This document shows positions 17,265-24,812 of a stretch of DNA of 64,000 bases, piece after piece. Below the pieces are notes generated by a model. It was given only the letters and a program-made list of their open reading frames with translations. It did not search any database and was not told the DNA's origin. This stretch comes from Ilumatobacteraceae bacterium (GTDB lineage: Bacteria > Actinomycetota > Acidimicrobiia > Acidimicrobiales > Ilumatobacteraceae): positions 1 to 64,000 of the forward strand of contig JAOBWK010000036.1 in assembly GCA_025463305.1 (NCBI GenBank). The letters run 5' to 3'. Position numbers and translations under genes: made by a program. Numbering within the stretch: the stretch's first letter is position 1; every line of letters begins with the position of its first letter.

Positions 17265-17831
17265 GTGCTGATCCTCGTCCGTCACGGCCGTACCGGTGGG
17301 AACGCTGCCGGGATGCTGCAGGGTCGGATCGACAACCCGCTCGACGAGGTCGGCAAGCGCCAGGCCGCGCAGGTCGCCGCCGCCATCGGCCCGGTCGATC
17401 ACGTGATCTCGAGCTCGCTGACCCGCGCCCGAGAGACCGCGGCGATGTTCGACGCGCCATCCACGATCGATGATCGCTGGATCGAGCTCGACTACGGCGA
17501 GCTCGACGGCCGACCGTTGGCCGACGTGCCGCGGGAGCTGTGGGCGACGTGGCGGACGGACACGACGTTCGCCCCGCCGGGCGGCGAGTCGATGCAGTCG
17601 CTCGACATCCGTGTCCGCGCCGCGGCGAGCGAGGCACTCGAGCTGGCCCGCACCGGCATCGTGGTGGTGGTCAGCCACGTCTCACCGATCAAGGCCGCGA
17701 TCGCCTGGTCGCTCGGCGGCGACATCGGCATGAGCTGGCGCTGCCACCTCGATCAGGCGGCCGTCAGCCGGATCACCGCCGGGCCGTCCGGGCCCGTGCT
17801 GAAGTCGTTCAACGAGCTGCTGTACCGCTGA
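17265..17831 (+). CDS. Histidine phosphatase (phosphoglycerate mutase-like) family protein
   Basis: This 188-residue phosphatase is of the branch 1 histidine phosphatase superfamily. The phospho-accepting His lies in LVRHGRT at the very N-terminus, followed by SSLTRARETA, the acid ELDYGELDGR, and the second catalytic His in VVSHVSPIK. Substrates in this family range from cobalamin intermediates to sugar phosphates, and nothing here decides among them. The GTG start at 17265 lies 20 bp after the upstream gene, so it may end the PBP operon. A strong hairpin follows the stop. Confidence 0.88.
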   Translation: MLILVRHGRTGGNAAGMLQGRIDNPLDEVGKRQAAQVAAAIGPVDHVISSSLTRARETAAMFDAPSTIDDRWIELDYGELDGRPLADVPRELWATWRTDTTFAPPGGESMQSLDIRVRAAASEALELARTGIVVVVSHVSPIKAAIAWSLGGDIGMSWRCHLDQAAVSRITAGPSGPVLKSFNELLYR

Positions 17832-17838
17832 GCGGACG

Positions 17839-17872
17839 CGACGACGCCCCCGCCGGAGCGGGGGCGTCGTCG
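17839..17872. terminator. Strong 15-bp perfect hairpin, bidirectional terminator
   Basis: A 15-base arm (CGACGACGCCCCCGC) is followed by the loop CGGA and its exact complement. It sits between convergent genes (histidine phosphatase and lipoprotein), just past the first stop. There is no U-run, as is usual in high-GC actinobacteria. It can serve both strands. Confidence 0.75.
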
Positions 17873-17904
17873 ACCACTTGGGTTGCGATCAGATGATCGG
17901 GTGA

Positions 17905-18282
17905 TCAGCTGGTGGCGGTGGAGACAGCCGTGGTGTCGCTGGTGGCCGTCGTGTCGACGGTGCTGCCACCGGCAACGGTCGTGTCGGCAGTGCCGGCACC
18001 ACCCGAGGTGTCCTGGTTCACCGTGACGTGGTTCTTCTTGTCGATGGTGGCGATGAAGCTGTAGGCGGTGCCGGCCGAATCGGTGCCGGAGCACGAGAAG
18101 GTCGTGCCGACGTCGGTCGAGTCCGGCTTGTCGCAGGTGGCGGAGGAGCCTTCACCCAGGCCGCTCGAACCCTTGATGGCCTTCTCGGCAGCTGCCTTGT
18201 AGTCGGTGGATCCGGCCGAGCAGGACGCGAGCACGAAGGTGCCCGCGGTGACTGCGGCGAGGATGATGCGGGGCTTGTTCAC
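17905..18282 (-). CDS. Small lipoprotein, DUF4333-like
   Basis: This 125-residue exported lipoprotein has a lipoprotein signal peptide with the lipobox LASC (Cys at 21), then a short folded region holding two cysteines and TFSCSGTDSAGTAYSF. That region resembles DUF4333 domains of actinobacterial lipoproteins. The last 35 residues are Thr/Ser/Ala-rich. The GTG at 18282 has a good GGAG ribosome site 9 bases upstream, so this gene has a normal leader, unlike most genes nearby. Function unknown. Confidence 0.78.
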   Translation of the reverse strand: MNKPRIILAAVTAGTFVLASCSAGSTDYKAAAEKAIKGSSGLGEGSSATCDKPDSTDVGTTFSCSGTDSAGTAYSFIATIDKKNHVTVNQDTSGGAGTADTTVAGGSTVDTTATSDTTAVSTATS

Positions 18283-18530
18283 GTGTTTTTCTCCAATTGG
18301 TTGCGTGTTGTCCGAAGACTTCGGCAAGTTTCTACTGAACTCAAGGACAACTTTGACGGCGGCTTCCATCGTCTGACCTGGCTGTGCGCATCTGACGTCG
18401 GCATCCGAGCCGAAATCGTCGTCTGTCGCCGCCGCCACGTCGAGTGATCTCTGCCAGTGTTTGCTCCGAAGAGCAGGGACGATTCCCGAACGTCCCCTGC
18501 GGTGTCCACATTGCACGAATGCAGACAGAT
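18283..18530. other. Intergenic region upstream of the lipoprotein
   Basis: These 248 bases carry no convincing gene. They should hold the lipoprotein promoter and 5' leader. A small perfect inverted repeat, CCGAAG-A-CTTCGG, lies at 18312-18324, about 30 bp upstream of the lipoprotein start, and could be an operator or a leader hairpin. I see no clear -35/-10 pair. Confidence 0.5.
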
Positions 18531-18974
18531 TCAACGTGGAGAATCTACTCGATCCGTGGGCGCCAATGGTGGATGCTCCAACTGGTCGGCGGTCGTTGCG
18601 TCGAACTCCGCCCAGATCACCTTGCCGTGGTCGCAGGGGATCACGCCCCAGGCATTGCTGAGCATGCCCACGAGCCCGAGCCCGGTGCGTCCGCGCTCGT
18701 TGGTGAATGCCGACGACATCGCCGGCATCGCCGAGCTGTAGTCCTCGACCTCGACCCGCACCGTCGGATGACCCTGCCACAGCCGGATCAGACCGCCCCC
18801 GCCCGTGTGGCACACGACGTTGCTCACCATCTCGCTCGCGGCGAGCTCGACGTCGTCACGCAGCGGGCAGTCCGGCATCGTCCGGTGCACCAGCGTCCGA
18901 GCCGAGCGTGGCGCCGTCGCGTCGTGGGCGAACTCGAATCCAGCATGGAGGCCTGTTCTGTCGTCGAGCTCCAT
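18531..18974 (-). CDS. RsbW-like ATP-binding protein (anti-sigma-factor kinase family)
   Basis: This 147-residue protein has a GHKL-type ATPase fold of the HATPase_c_2 group, found in actinobacterial anti-sigma-factor/serine kinases. Visible boxes are the N-box ELAASEMVSNVVCH, the G1-like VEDYSSAMP, and the G2-like RTGLGLVGMLSNAWG. No sigma factor or anti-anti-sigma partner is encoded alongside. It lies 53 bp downstream of the rnpB 3' end on the same strand, so part of its expression may come from read-through. The ATG at 18974 is the family-like start; the frame continues upstream into rnpB but is not protein-like there. Confidence 0.8.
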   Translation of the reverse strand: MELDDRTGLHAGFEFAHDATAPRSARTLVHRTMPDCPLRDDVELAASEMVSNVVCHTGGGGLIRLWQGHPTVRVEVEDYSSAMPAMSSAFTNERGRTGLGLVGMLSNAWGVIPCDHGKVIWAEFDATTADQLEHPPLAPTDRVDSPR

Positions 18975-19027
18975 GCATCCAACCGTTCCCGGTTCAGGCA
19001 ATCCGAGACATCCATCGGCCGTTGGTA

Positions 19028-19403
19028 GTAGCGAGTCGGCCTGTAAGCGGAATTCTGTACGCACGAATGCGCGGTGGCCATCCATCTGTGCGGCCTACCC
19101 GAGAGGTATCGGTACGACGAATCGTGGTCCGACGGACGAGCCGCCCATCCTCTCTGCTCGGCCTTGCTCCGAGTGGGGTTTACCGAGCCGTGCCGGTCGC
19201 CCGACACGCTGGTGCGCTCTTACCGCACCGTTGCACCCTTACCTGTGAACGGTTGCCCGTCCCATCGGCGGTCTCTCTCTGTTGCACTGTCCGTGAGGTC
19301 GCCCCCACCTGGCTCGCGCCAGCACTCTGCTCTGTGGAGTCCCGACTTTCCTCGACCACCGGCCCGAGGGCCGATCGCCGCGGCCACCCGGCCGACTCGC
19401 TAC
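19028..19403 (-). ncRNA. rnpB: RNase P RNA, bacterial type A
   Basis: This is the catalytic RNA of RNase P, which trims tRNA 5' leaders. Read on the minus strand, a 14-base 5' arm (GTAGCGAGTCGGCC, from 19403) pairs exactly with the 3' arm (19028-19041) as helix P1. Just inside lies the universal block GAGGAAAGTCGGGACTCC, then ACAGAGCAGAGTGCTGG. Near the 3' end is ACAGAATTCCGCTTACAG, the conserved partner region. The length of about 376 nt suits the actinobacterial A type. The ends are set by P1 and could differ by a few bases. Confidence 0.95.
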
Positions 19404-19411
19404 CGCCGCAC

Positions 19412-19417
19412 AGTGTA
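19412..19417 (-). promoter_or_regulatory. Candidate -10 box TACACT of rnpB
   Basis: TACACT on the minus strand ends 8 bases before the predicted 5' end of the RNA, as expected for direct initiation of a mature 5' end. Any -35 element would fall inside the last codons of the ferritin-like gene. Confidence 0.5.
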
Positions 19418-19428
19418 GGAGCAGGTGC

Positions 19429-20412
19429 TCAGCAGTCGGTCATGTAGTCGTAGATGAACGAGTTGAGGCTCGGGGTCTCGATGTTCAGGGTGAACTGCTG
19501 GCCGGACGGGAAGGCGCCGACGGCGAACTGCACCGCGGACAGGATGCCGAACTGGCTCGGGATCGCGTAGTACTGCTGGAGCTCGCCGCTCGAGGGCGCC
19601 GTCGTGGTGGTGGCGCCGCCACCGGACGACTGCGCGATGTTCTGGATCGTGGTGGTCGTTGCCGGCGCGGTCGTGGTGGTGACGTTGACGTTGGCGTTCT
19701 CGAGCGTCGTCGGGTTGACGATGTTGTCCGGGTTGATGATGTGCGCGATGGCCGCGGCACGGCGGGCGGCCGTGTTGCCGTGGGGGATGATCGCGGCGCG
19801 GTACGTGGGCAGTGAGAACTGCGGGACCAGCGACTGGTGCATCGCACACGTGAGCGCCTCGAGCTCGTGGACGAGTGCCACGGCATCGCGGTTCGGGTCG
19901 TCGCTGGGGGCGACGTCGGTCTCCTCGCTGCCCTGCTTCGGACGGCCGGTGATGCGGTCCTTGATGATCTGCAGGTAGATGCGGTCGAAGCGCGGGTTCG
20001 AGCAGGTCCACGGCTTCGAGCCGGCCTTGGTGCTCCACGCCTGCAGGTCCTTGATGGCGGCCTGGTGAGCGGTGATGTAGTCGTCGACGATCTTGGTCTG
20101 GTCGGCGGTGAGCTTGCCGAGCTTCTTGCTGATGTCGTTGTACCCGCTGATGATGCTGTAGTGCACCGATGTGGCGGTGCGGAACAGCACGCCGTCGGTG
20201 ACGACGCCGTCGGGCAGCTTCGGGACCGTGGGTGCCGTGCCGATGCGGGCCGGGTGCTTGTCGGACGCCAGGTCGTCGCCGCAAGCCGCGACGAGCGCGG
20301 CGAACGCCACCGTCATCCCGCCGACGCGGAGGAGCCCGCGGCGGCTCATCTGGTGCTCGGCGATGGCGGGGAGCATGTCAGCGGAGGGGGAGTTGAGCTC
20401 GGAAGGGTTCAT
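19429..20412 (-). CDS. Exported Tat-signal ferritin-like protein (second of pair)
   Basis: This 327-residue predicted exported protein has a twin-arginine motif, SRRGLLRVGG, before a hydrophobic stretch ending in LVAACGDD, so it looks like a Tat lipoprotein. The body has helical segments with Glu/His pairs (VHELEALTCAMHQ, RAAAIAHIIN) that suggest a ferritin-like four-helix bundle. A Thr/Ser/Gly-rich insertion interrupts it around residue 245-270. The gene starts 4 bp after the stop of its upstream neighbour, so the two form one operon. The iron or oxygen chemistry is unproven; the metal residues are less regular than in true ferritins. Confidence 0.68.
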   Translation of the reverse strand: MNPSELNSPSADMLPAIAEHQMSRRGLLRVGGMTVAFAALVAACGDDLASDKHPARIGTAPTVPKLPDGVVTDGVLFRTATSVHYSIISGYNDISKKLGKLTADQTKIVDDYITAHQAAIKDLQAWSTKAGSKPWTCSNPRFDRIYLQIIKDRITGRPKQGSEETDVAPSDDPNRDAVALVHELEALTCAMHQSLVPQFSLPTYRAAIIPHGNTAARRAAAIAHIINPDNIVNPTTLENANVNVTTTTAPATTTTIQNIAQSSGGGATTTTAPSSGELQQYYAIPSQFGILSAVQFAVGAFPSGQQFTLNIETPSLNSFIYDYMTDC

Positions 20413-20416
20413 CACG

Positions 20417-21352
20417 TCACTTCGTGTAATCGGAGGCTGACAGGGCCTTGCCATCGTCGGCGAGCTGGTCGTCGAGGTCGGCGACACCGGCGAAGTTGGC
20501 GAGGACGGTGGCGTGGCGGGCTTCGACGACCAGGATCGAGGCGATGATCGAGGTGGCGTCGACGCCGACGAGCGTGCCGAGGACCTCGGTGTGCGTCGCG
20601 GCAGCGTCGTTCTCGAGCGTGCGGGCGGCCTTCAGCATGGCGTCGGCGCTGCCGCTGAAGTCGGCCTTGAGCTTGCTGACCAGGTCGGCGAGCGGCGCGT
20701 TCGGCGCACTGCGGCCGAGCAGACCGGAGATCGACTGGGCGTAGGCCGCGTGATCGTCGCGGATGGCGTTGATGGTCTCGCCCTGTGCGCCGGAGAACGT
20801 GCCGAGGTCGATGGCCAGGTCGTACAGGTCGCGGATGGCCAGCTCCATCGACTGGACGAACGACAGGGTGGTGACGTCGGCGTCGGTGGGGCGCTTCGGC
20901 GGCGCCGTCGTGGTGGTGGCGGCCTCGGTGTCGCCAGTCGTGTCGGCGGTGGACCCGGCCGAGCCGCCGATGGTGATGTCGGACGACGCGTTGGTGGAGT
21001 CACCGGTGCCGTTGAAGCCGCCGTCGGAACCGGGCGTGGCGCCGGAGCCGGAGCCCGTGCTCGCCCCGCTCCCGCTCGTGGAGGCTGCCGTCGAGGCGCC
21101 GGTGGGGTCGTTGTTCAACGAGTCCGTGGAGTTGTTCGTGAACGTGTTCCCGCTCGATGACGACGATGTCGCAGCCACGTTCCTACCCGATGCGCCGGCG
21201 CGGCGGGTCAGGAACGGAACCACCGAGAGCGCCGCGGCGGACAGGCCACCGACAACGACGCGGCGGCGTGCCGTGGAACCGCTGCCGTCGGCGGCGATGT
21301 CGCCGTCGGATTGTTCAGCAGCATCGATCTGTGCCGCTTCCTTGATGTCCAC
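20417..21352 (-). CDS. Exported ferritin-like domain protein (first of pair)
   Basis: This 311-residue protein has an N-terminal ARRRVVVGGLSAAALSVVPF export signal of Tat type, then about 110 residues rich in Ser, Gly, Thr and Asn. The C-terminal 150 residues form a helical ferritin-like domain: SMELAIRDLYDLA, IRDDHAAYA, then DAAATHTEVLG and VVEARHATVLANF (the ExxH-type pair). The start is a GTG at 21352 with AAAGGA upstream. It is co-transcribed with the second ferritin-like gene. A role in envelope iron storage or peroxide handling is inference. Confidence 0.75.
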   Translation of the reverse strand: MDIKEAAQIDAAEQSDGDIAADGSGSTARRRVVVGGLSAAALSVVPFLTRRAGASGRNVAATSSSSSGNTFTNNSTDSLNNDPTGASTAASTSGSGASTGSGSGATPGSDGGFNGTGDSTNASSDITIGGSAGSTADTTGDTEAATTTTAPPKRPTDADVTTLSFVQSMELAIRDLYDLAIDLGTFSGAQGETINAIRDDHAAYAQSISGLLGRSAPNAPLADLVSKLKADFSGSADAMLKAARTLENDAAATHTEVLGTLVGVDATSIIASILVVEARHATVLANFAGVADLDDQLADDGKALSASDYTK

Positions 21353-21415
21353 GAAGACTGGGTCCTTTCGAGATGTTCTCCCTAGCCTTCCCGGCCGGGG
21401 GTCTGCGCTCCAACT

Positions 21416-22873
21416 TTAGAAGTCGAGGGCGGACAGGTCGGGTATCCAACGCGATGAGCGCTCGATGGCCTGGCGCCAGCGATCGCGGTCGAACGATCCA
21501 TTCGGTTCGACCACGGTGGCGGGCTTCCATGAGTCTGCCACTTCGTCGAGCGTCGACCACGTACCTACGGTGAGCCCGGCGAGGTAACCGGCCCCGAGCG
21601 TGGTGGCCTCGGTCACGGGGGACACCTCGACGGCCTTGCCGGTGGCGTTGGCGAGGGCCTGGACGAAGGTCGGGTTCTCGGTCATGCCGCCGTCGACACG
21701 CAGCGACGGGATCGCCAGTCCGGTGTCGGCCTCGGCCGCCTCGACCAGGTCGGCGCCGCGTTGGGCGACGCCCTCGAGCACGGCGCGCACGATCTGTGGC
21801 CGGCCGGTGCCGCGCGTGATGCCGAGCAGCGTGCCGCGTGCGCCGTAGTCCCACTTCGGCGTGCCGAGGCCGAGCAGCGCCGGCACGTACGAGACGCCGT
21901 CGGTGGTGTCGCACATCGCCGCGACGTCGTGGCTGGCCGCCGCGGTGTCGATGATTCCGAGGTCGTCACGGAGCCACTCGACGTTGGTGCCGGCCGAGAG
22001 CATGATCGCCTCCACGCCCCAGTTGGCCAGACCGGCCCTGGTCCACGCGACGATCGGGAACGTACCCTGTGAGCTGCGGTGATGATCGACCGGAGCGTCG
22101 GTTCCCGTGCACAGATCGAGCATCCCACCGGTGCCGAACGTGATCTTCGCCATGCCCGGGCGGACGCAGCCCTGGCCGACGAGCGACGCCTGTTGATCGC
22201 CGGCGAGGCCACCGATCAGTGGCGCGCCGGGCAGTGCCGAGGCGATGCCGAGATCGCCGGAGGAGTCGACGATGGTGGGCAGCATGCGCATCGGCACACC
22301 GAGCGCGGCACACGCCTGCTCGGACCAGACCCGCCTGCCCATGTCGTACAGGCCGGTGACGGCGGCGTTGGTGTGATCCGTGACGTGCAGTGCGCCACCG
22401 GAGACGACCCACGAGATCCACGTGTCGACGGTGCCGAACAGCAGGTCGCGCGAGCGGTCGGCGTCGAAGGTGTTCAACAGCCAGGCCACCTTGGTGGCGG
22501 ACTGGTTCGGGGCGAGGGCCAGACCGTGATCGGCCTTGGCCATGATGCACTCGAACACGGTGCGCAGGTCCTGCCAGCCGAGCGCGGGGCCGATCGGCTC
22601 CCCGGTGGCCCGGTCCCACACGATCGTCGATGCCCGCTGGGCGGTGATGCCGAGCGCGTCGACCGTGTGGCCGGCGGCCGCCGACTGCTCGATGGTTGCG
22701 TTCGTCACCTCGAGCACGGCAGCACCCATCGCCATGGCGTCGAACTCAACCAGGCCAGGCGACGGCGACGACGGGGCGAACATCCGATGGTTCACGTGCG
22801 CGACGTCGCCCTGGGCATCGACCGTCGCGGCCCGCAGCCCGCTGGTGCCGACGTCGATGACGAGGATGCTCAT
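21416..22873 (-). CDS. FGGY-family carbohydrate kinase, glycerol-kinase-like
   Basis: This 485-residue kinase phosphorylates a polyol or sugar with ATP. The N-terminal phosphate loop is VIDVGTSGLRAATVD, followed by ALGWQDLRT, matching the glycerol-kinase signature WQDxRT. The C-terminal lobe has GLAGDQQASLVGQG, ITFGTGGML and RVDGGMTENPTFVQALA. It differs from the second kinase in this window (47632-49155), which is the closer match to classical GlpK. It is the last gene of a four-gene run with glpD and overlaps the membrane-protein gene by 4 bp. Glycerol or a glycerol-like triol or ketose is the likely substrate by context. Confidence 0.85.
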   Translation of the reverse strand: MSILVIDVGTSGLRAATVDAQGDVAHVNHRMFAPSSPSPGLVEFDAMAMGAAVLEVTNATIEQSAAAGHTVDALGITAQRASTIVWDRATGEPIGPALGWQDLRTVFECIMAKADHGLALAPNQSATKVAWLLNTFDADRSRDLLFGTVDTWISWVVSGGALHVTDHTNAAVTGLYDMGRRVWSEQACAALGVPMRMLPTIVDSSGDLGIASALPGAPLIGGLAGDQQASLVGQGCVRPGMAKITFGTGGMLDLCTGTDAPVDHHRSSQGTFPIVAWTRAGLANWGVEAIMLSAGTNVEWLRDDLGIIDTAAASHDVAAMCDTTDGVSYVPALLGLGTPKWDYGARGTLLGITRGTGRPQIVRAVLEGVAQRGADLVEAAEADTGLAIPSLRVDGGMTENPTFVQALANATGKAVEVSPVTEATTLGAGYLAGLTVGTWSTLDEVADSWKPATVVEPNGSFDRDRWRQAIERSSRWIPDLSALDF

Positions 22874-23304
22874 CGCTTCGGCTCGAATCCGCTCTTCTGC
22901 AGGCGCAGTCCGAGCAGGCCGCCGACGAGCCCGGCGACGATGGTGACGGTCAGCGTGAAGAAGATGCTGAACCAGTGGATGTCGGCGCCGCGGATGAGGT
23001 TGACGATGATGAACACGCCCTGGACGACGATGAACACGCCGGCGGAGGTGACGATGCCGTGGGAGAGCGGCGACCGGCAGCGCTGCCGCCACGCGGCCAC
23101 GCCGCCGCCGAGGATGAAGCCGACGACCGCGATCAGGATCAGCGGCACGGCCCATGGGCTGTGCTTGTCGCCGTCGGCGAGGATGCGCGCGATGACGAGG
23201 AACGGCGCGGCGAAGACGACGGTGACGCTCGCACCCGCCTTCAGCGCCTCGGCATCCCACTTGGCTTCGATGGGCGCCCGTGGATCGGACGAGGGAGCGG
23301 TCAT
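22870..23304 (-). CDS. Small membrane protein of the glpD operon
   Basis: This 144-residue protein has four predicted helices (about residues 24-43, 50-69, 83-103 and 110-133) and a short cytoplasmic tail. I do not recognise a family. It sits between the flavoprotein and the FGGY kinase genes with 4-bp overlaps on both sides, so it is made in step with them. A role in membrane association or uptake of the pathway substrate is possible but not shown by sequence. Confidence 0.72.
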   Translation of the reverse strand: MTAPSSDPRAPIEAKWDAEALKAGASVTVVFAAPFLVIARILADGDKHSPWAVPLILIAVVGFILGGGVAAWRQRCRSPLSHGIVTSAGVFIVVQGVFIIVNLIRGADIHWFSIFFTLTVTIVAGLVGGLLGLRLQKSGFEPKR

Positions 23305-24812
23305 GCCGGCTTTCCTGGGTCGGTCGGCCACGCGACGCGGCCGAAGGGGGAGTCGAGGCCGAGCTTGCCCGGGTTGAGGATCCCGTGGGGATCGAGCGCG
23401 GCCTTGAGCGAGGCGAGCACCTCGTGCGCCGGACCGAGCGCCTCGGCCATGAACCGGCCGCGGTTGAGGCCGACCCCGTGGTGGTGCGACAGATTGCCGC
23501 CATGGCGCAGCACGGAGCGCTGCCCGGCATCCCACAGCGCGACGTACGTCGCCTCGACCTCGTCGGGCGCCGGTGTGGCGGCGAACGTGAAGTACAGGCA
23601 GGCCCCGTCGACGTAGCTGTGGCTGAGGTGGCACGTCGCCGTGCGAGCGTGCGGCACGGCCAGCATCGCCGCGCGGACCGCCGTGAACACGTCGCCGAGG
23701 GCCGACCACGGTGCCGCGATCTCCATCGTGTCGACGACGAAGCCCTTGCGCGTCAAGGCCTGCAGCGCACTCGTGTCGTTGCGGTGGTGCATCCAGGCCT
23801 CGACCCGGTCGGGTCCGACGTCGGTGGCGCCGAGGTCGACCGCGACCTCGGCGACGATGGCCATCACGGCGTCGATCAGCAGCGGGTCGCCTTCGTCGAG
23901 CACGAGCAGGATGCACTCCGTGCCGTCGCCGGCCTGACCGCGCTTGGACTCCTCGGCGTCGTAGAGCCGGAGCACGGCGGGGGTGGCACCGCGCCGGATG
24001 ATGCGCCGACAGGCCTCGAACCCGGCGGTGATGTCGGGAAAGCTGTACGCCGCGCGGCGTTCGGCGGCCGGCGTGGGATGGGCGCGCAGCCAGACCCGGG
24101 TGATGATGCCGAGCGTGCCTTCGGAGCCGAGGAACAGCTCGTCGAGGTCCGGGCCGACCGACGCGGCGGGGCTGCCGCCGGTGGTGATGACCCGCCCGTC
24201 GGCAAGCACCACCTCGAGGCCCACCACCATCTCGTCGATCTTGCCGTAGCGGGTGCTGTACTGGCCCGCGCCGCGGCAGGCCACCCAGCCGCCGACCGTG
24301 GCGATGTCGAAGCTCTGCGGGAAGTGCCCGACGCTGAGGCCGTGATCGGCGACGAGCACGGCCTCGAGATCGGGACCGAACGTGCCGGCGAGGACCTCGA
24401 CGATGCCGGACACCTCGTCGACGGACACGGCACCCTGCATCGCGGTGATGTCGAGCACGACGCCGCCGAAGACGGGGAGGCTGGCGCCACAGACGCCGGA
24501 CCGTCCGCCGGCGACGGTGAGCGGCACGTGGGCCGTGTTGCAGAGCGTTGCGACGGCAGCCACCTGCTCGGTGGTGGTCGGCCGGGCGACGACGCCGGCG
24601 CGGCGAGGGACCTCGCCGGCGAGCGCCCAGTGCATCGTCAGCGGCCACCAGTCGCGGCTGACCTCGGCCGTGGCATCGACGTCGGTGGCGGTCTCGCACA
24701 CGCCGGCCAGCTCGGCGAGGAACGCTGGATCGAGCGCGACCCCGGAGCCGGCCAAGTGGTCGGCGCGGTGGTCGGCGGTGCCGGCGAGCTCGATCGGTGG
24801 TGTCGCGTTCAC
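23301..24812 (-). CDS. FAD-binding oxidase, alkyldihydroxyacetonephosphate synthase-like
   Basis: This 503-residue VAO/PCMH-type flavoprotein has the FAD-binding half VVARPTTTEQVAAV, VAGGRSGVCGAS, and the strongly conserved GHFPQSFDIATVGGWVA followed by RGAGQYSTRYGKIDEMV and LFLGSEGTLGIIT. The C-terminal half has a run of histidines in LSHHHGVGLNRGRF and ends ILNPGKL. These blocks match alkyl-DHAP synthase (AGPS), the enzyme that makes the ether bond of ether lipids. D-lactate/glycolate oxidases of the same fold are the alternative. The neighbours (glpD, GlpC-like, glycerol-like kinase) point to glycerol-phosphate chemistry. The GTG start overlaps the glpD stop by 4 bp. Confidence 0.85.
   Translation of the reverse strand: MNATPPIELAGTADHRADHLAGSGVALDPAFLAELAGVCETATDVDATAEVSRDWWPLTMHWALAGEVPRRAGVVARPTTTEQVAAVATLCNTAHVPLTVAGGRSGVCGASLPVFGGVVLDITAMQGAVSVDEVSGIVEVLAGTFGPDLEAVLVADHGLSVGHFPQSFDIATVGGWVACRGAGQYSTRYGKIDEMVVGLEVVLADGRVITTGGSPAASVGPDLDELFLGSEGTLGIITRVWLRAHPTPAAERRAAYSFPDITAGFEACRRIIRRGATPAVLRLYDAEESKRGQAGDGTECILLVLDEGDPLLIDAVMAIVAEVAVDLGATDVGPDRVEAWMHHRNDTSALQALTRKGFVVDTMEIAAPWSALGDVFTAVRAAMLAVPHARTATCHLSHSYVDGACLYFTFAATPAPDEVEATYVALWDAGQRSVLRHGGNLSHHHGVGLNRGRFMAEALGPAHEVLASLKAALDPHGILNPGKLGLDSPFGRVAWPTDPGKPA

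Noticed and set aside
18312..18324. CCGAAG-A-CTTCGG inverted repeat as a terminator
   Set aside because: It lies about 30 bp upstream of the lipoprotein start, not after a gene. It is more likely a leader hairpin or operator, and too short to call.
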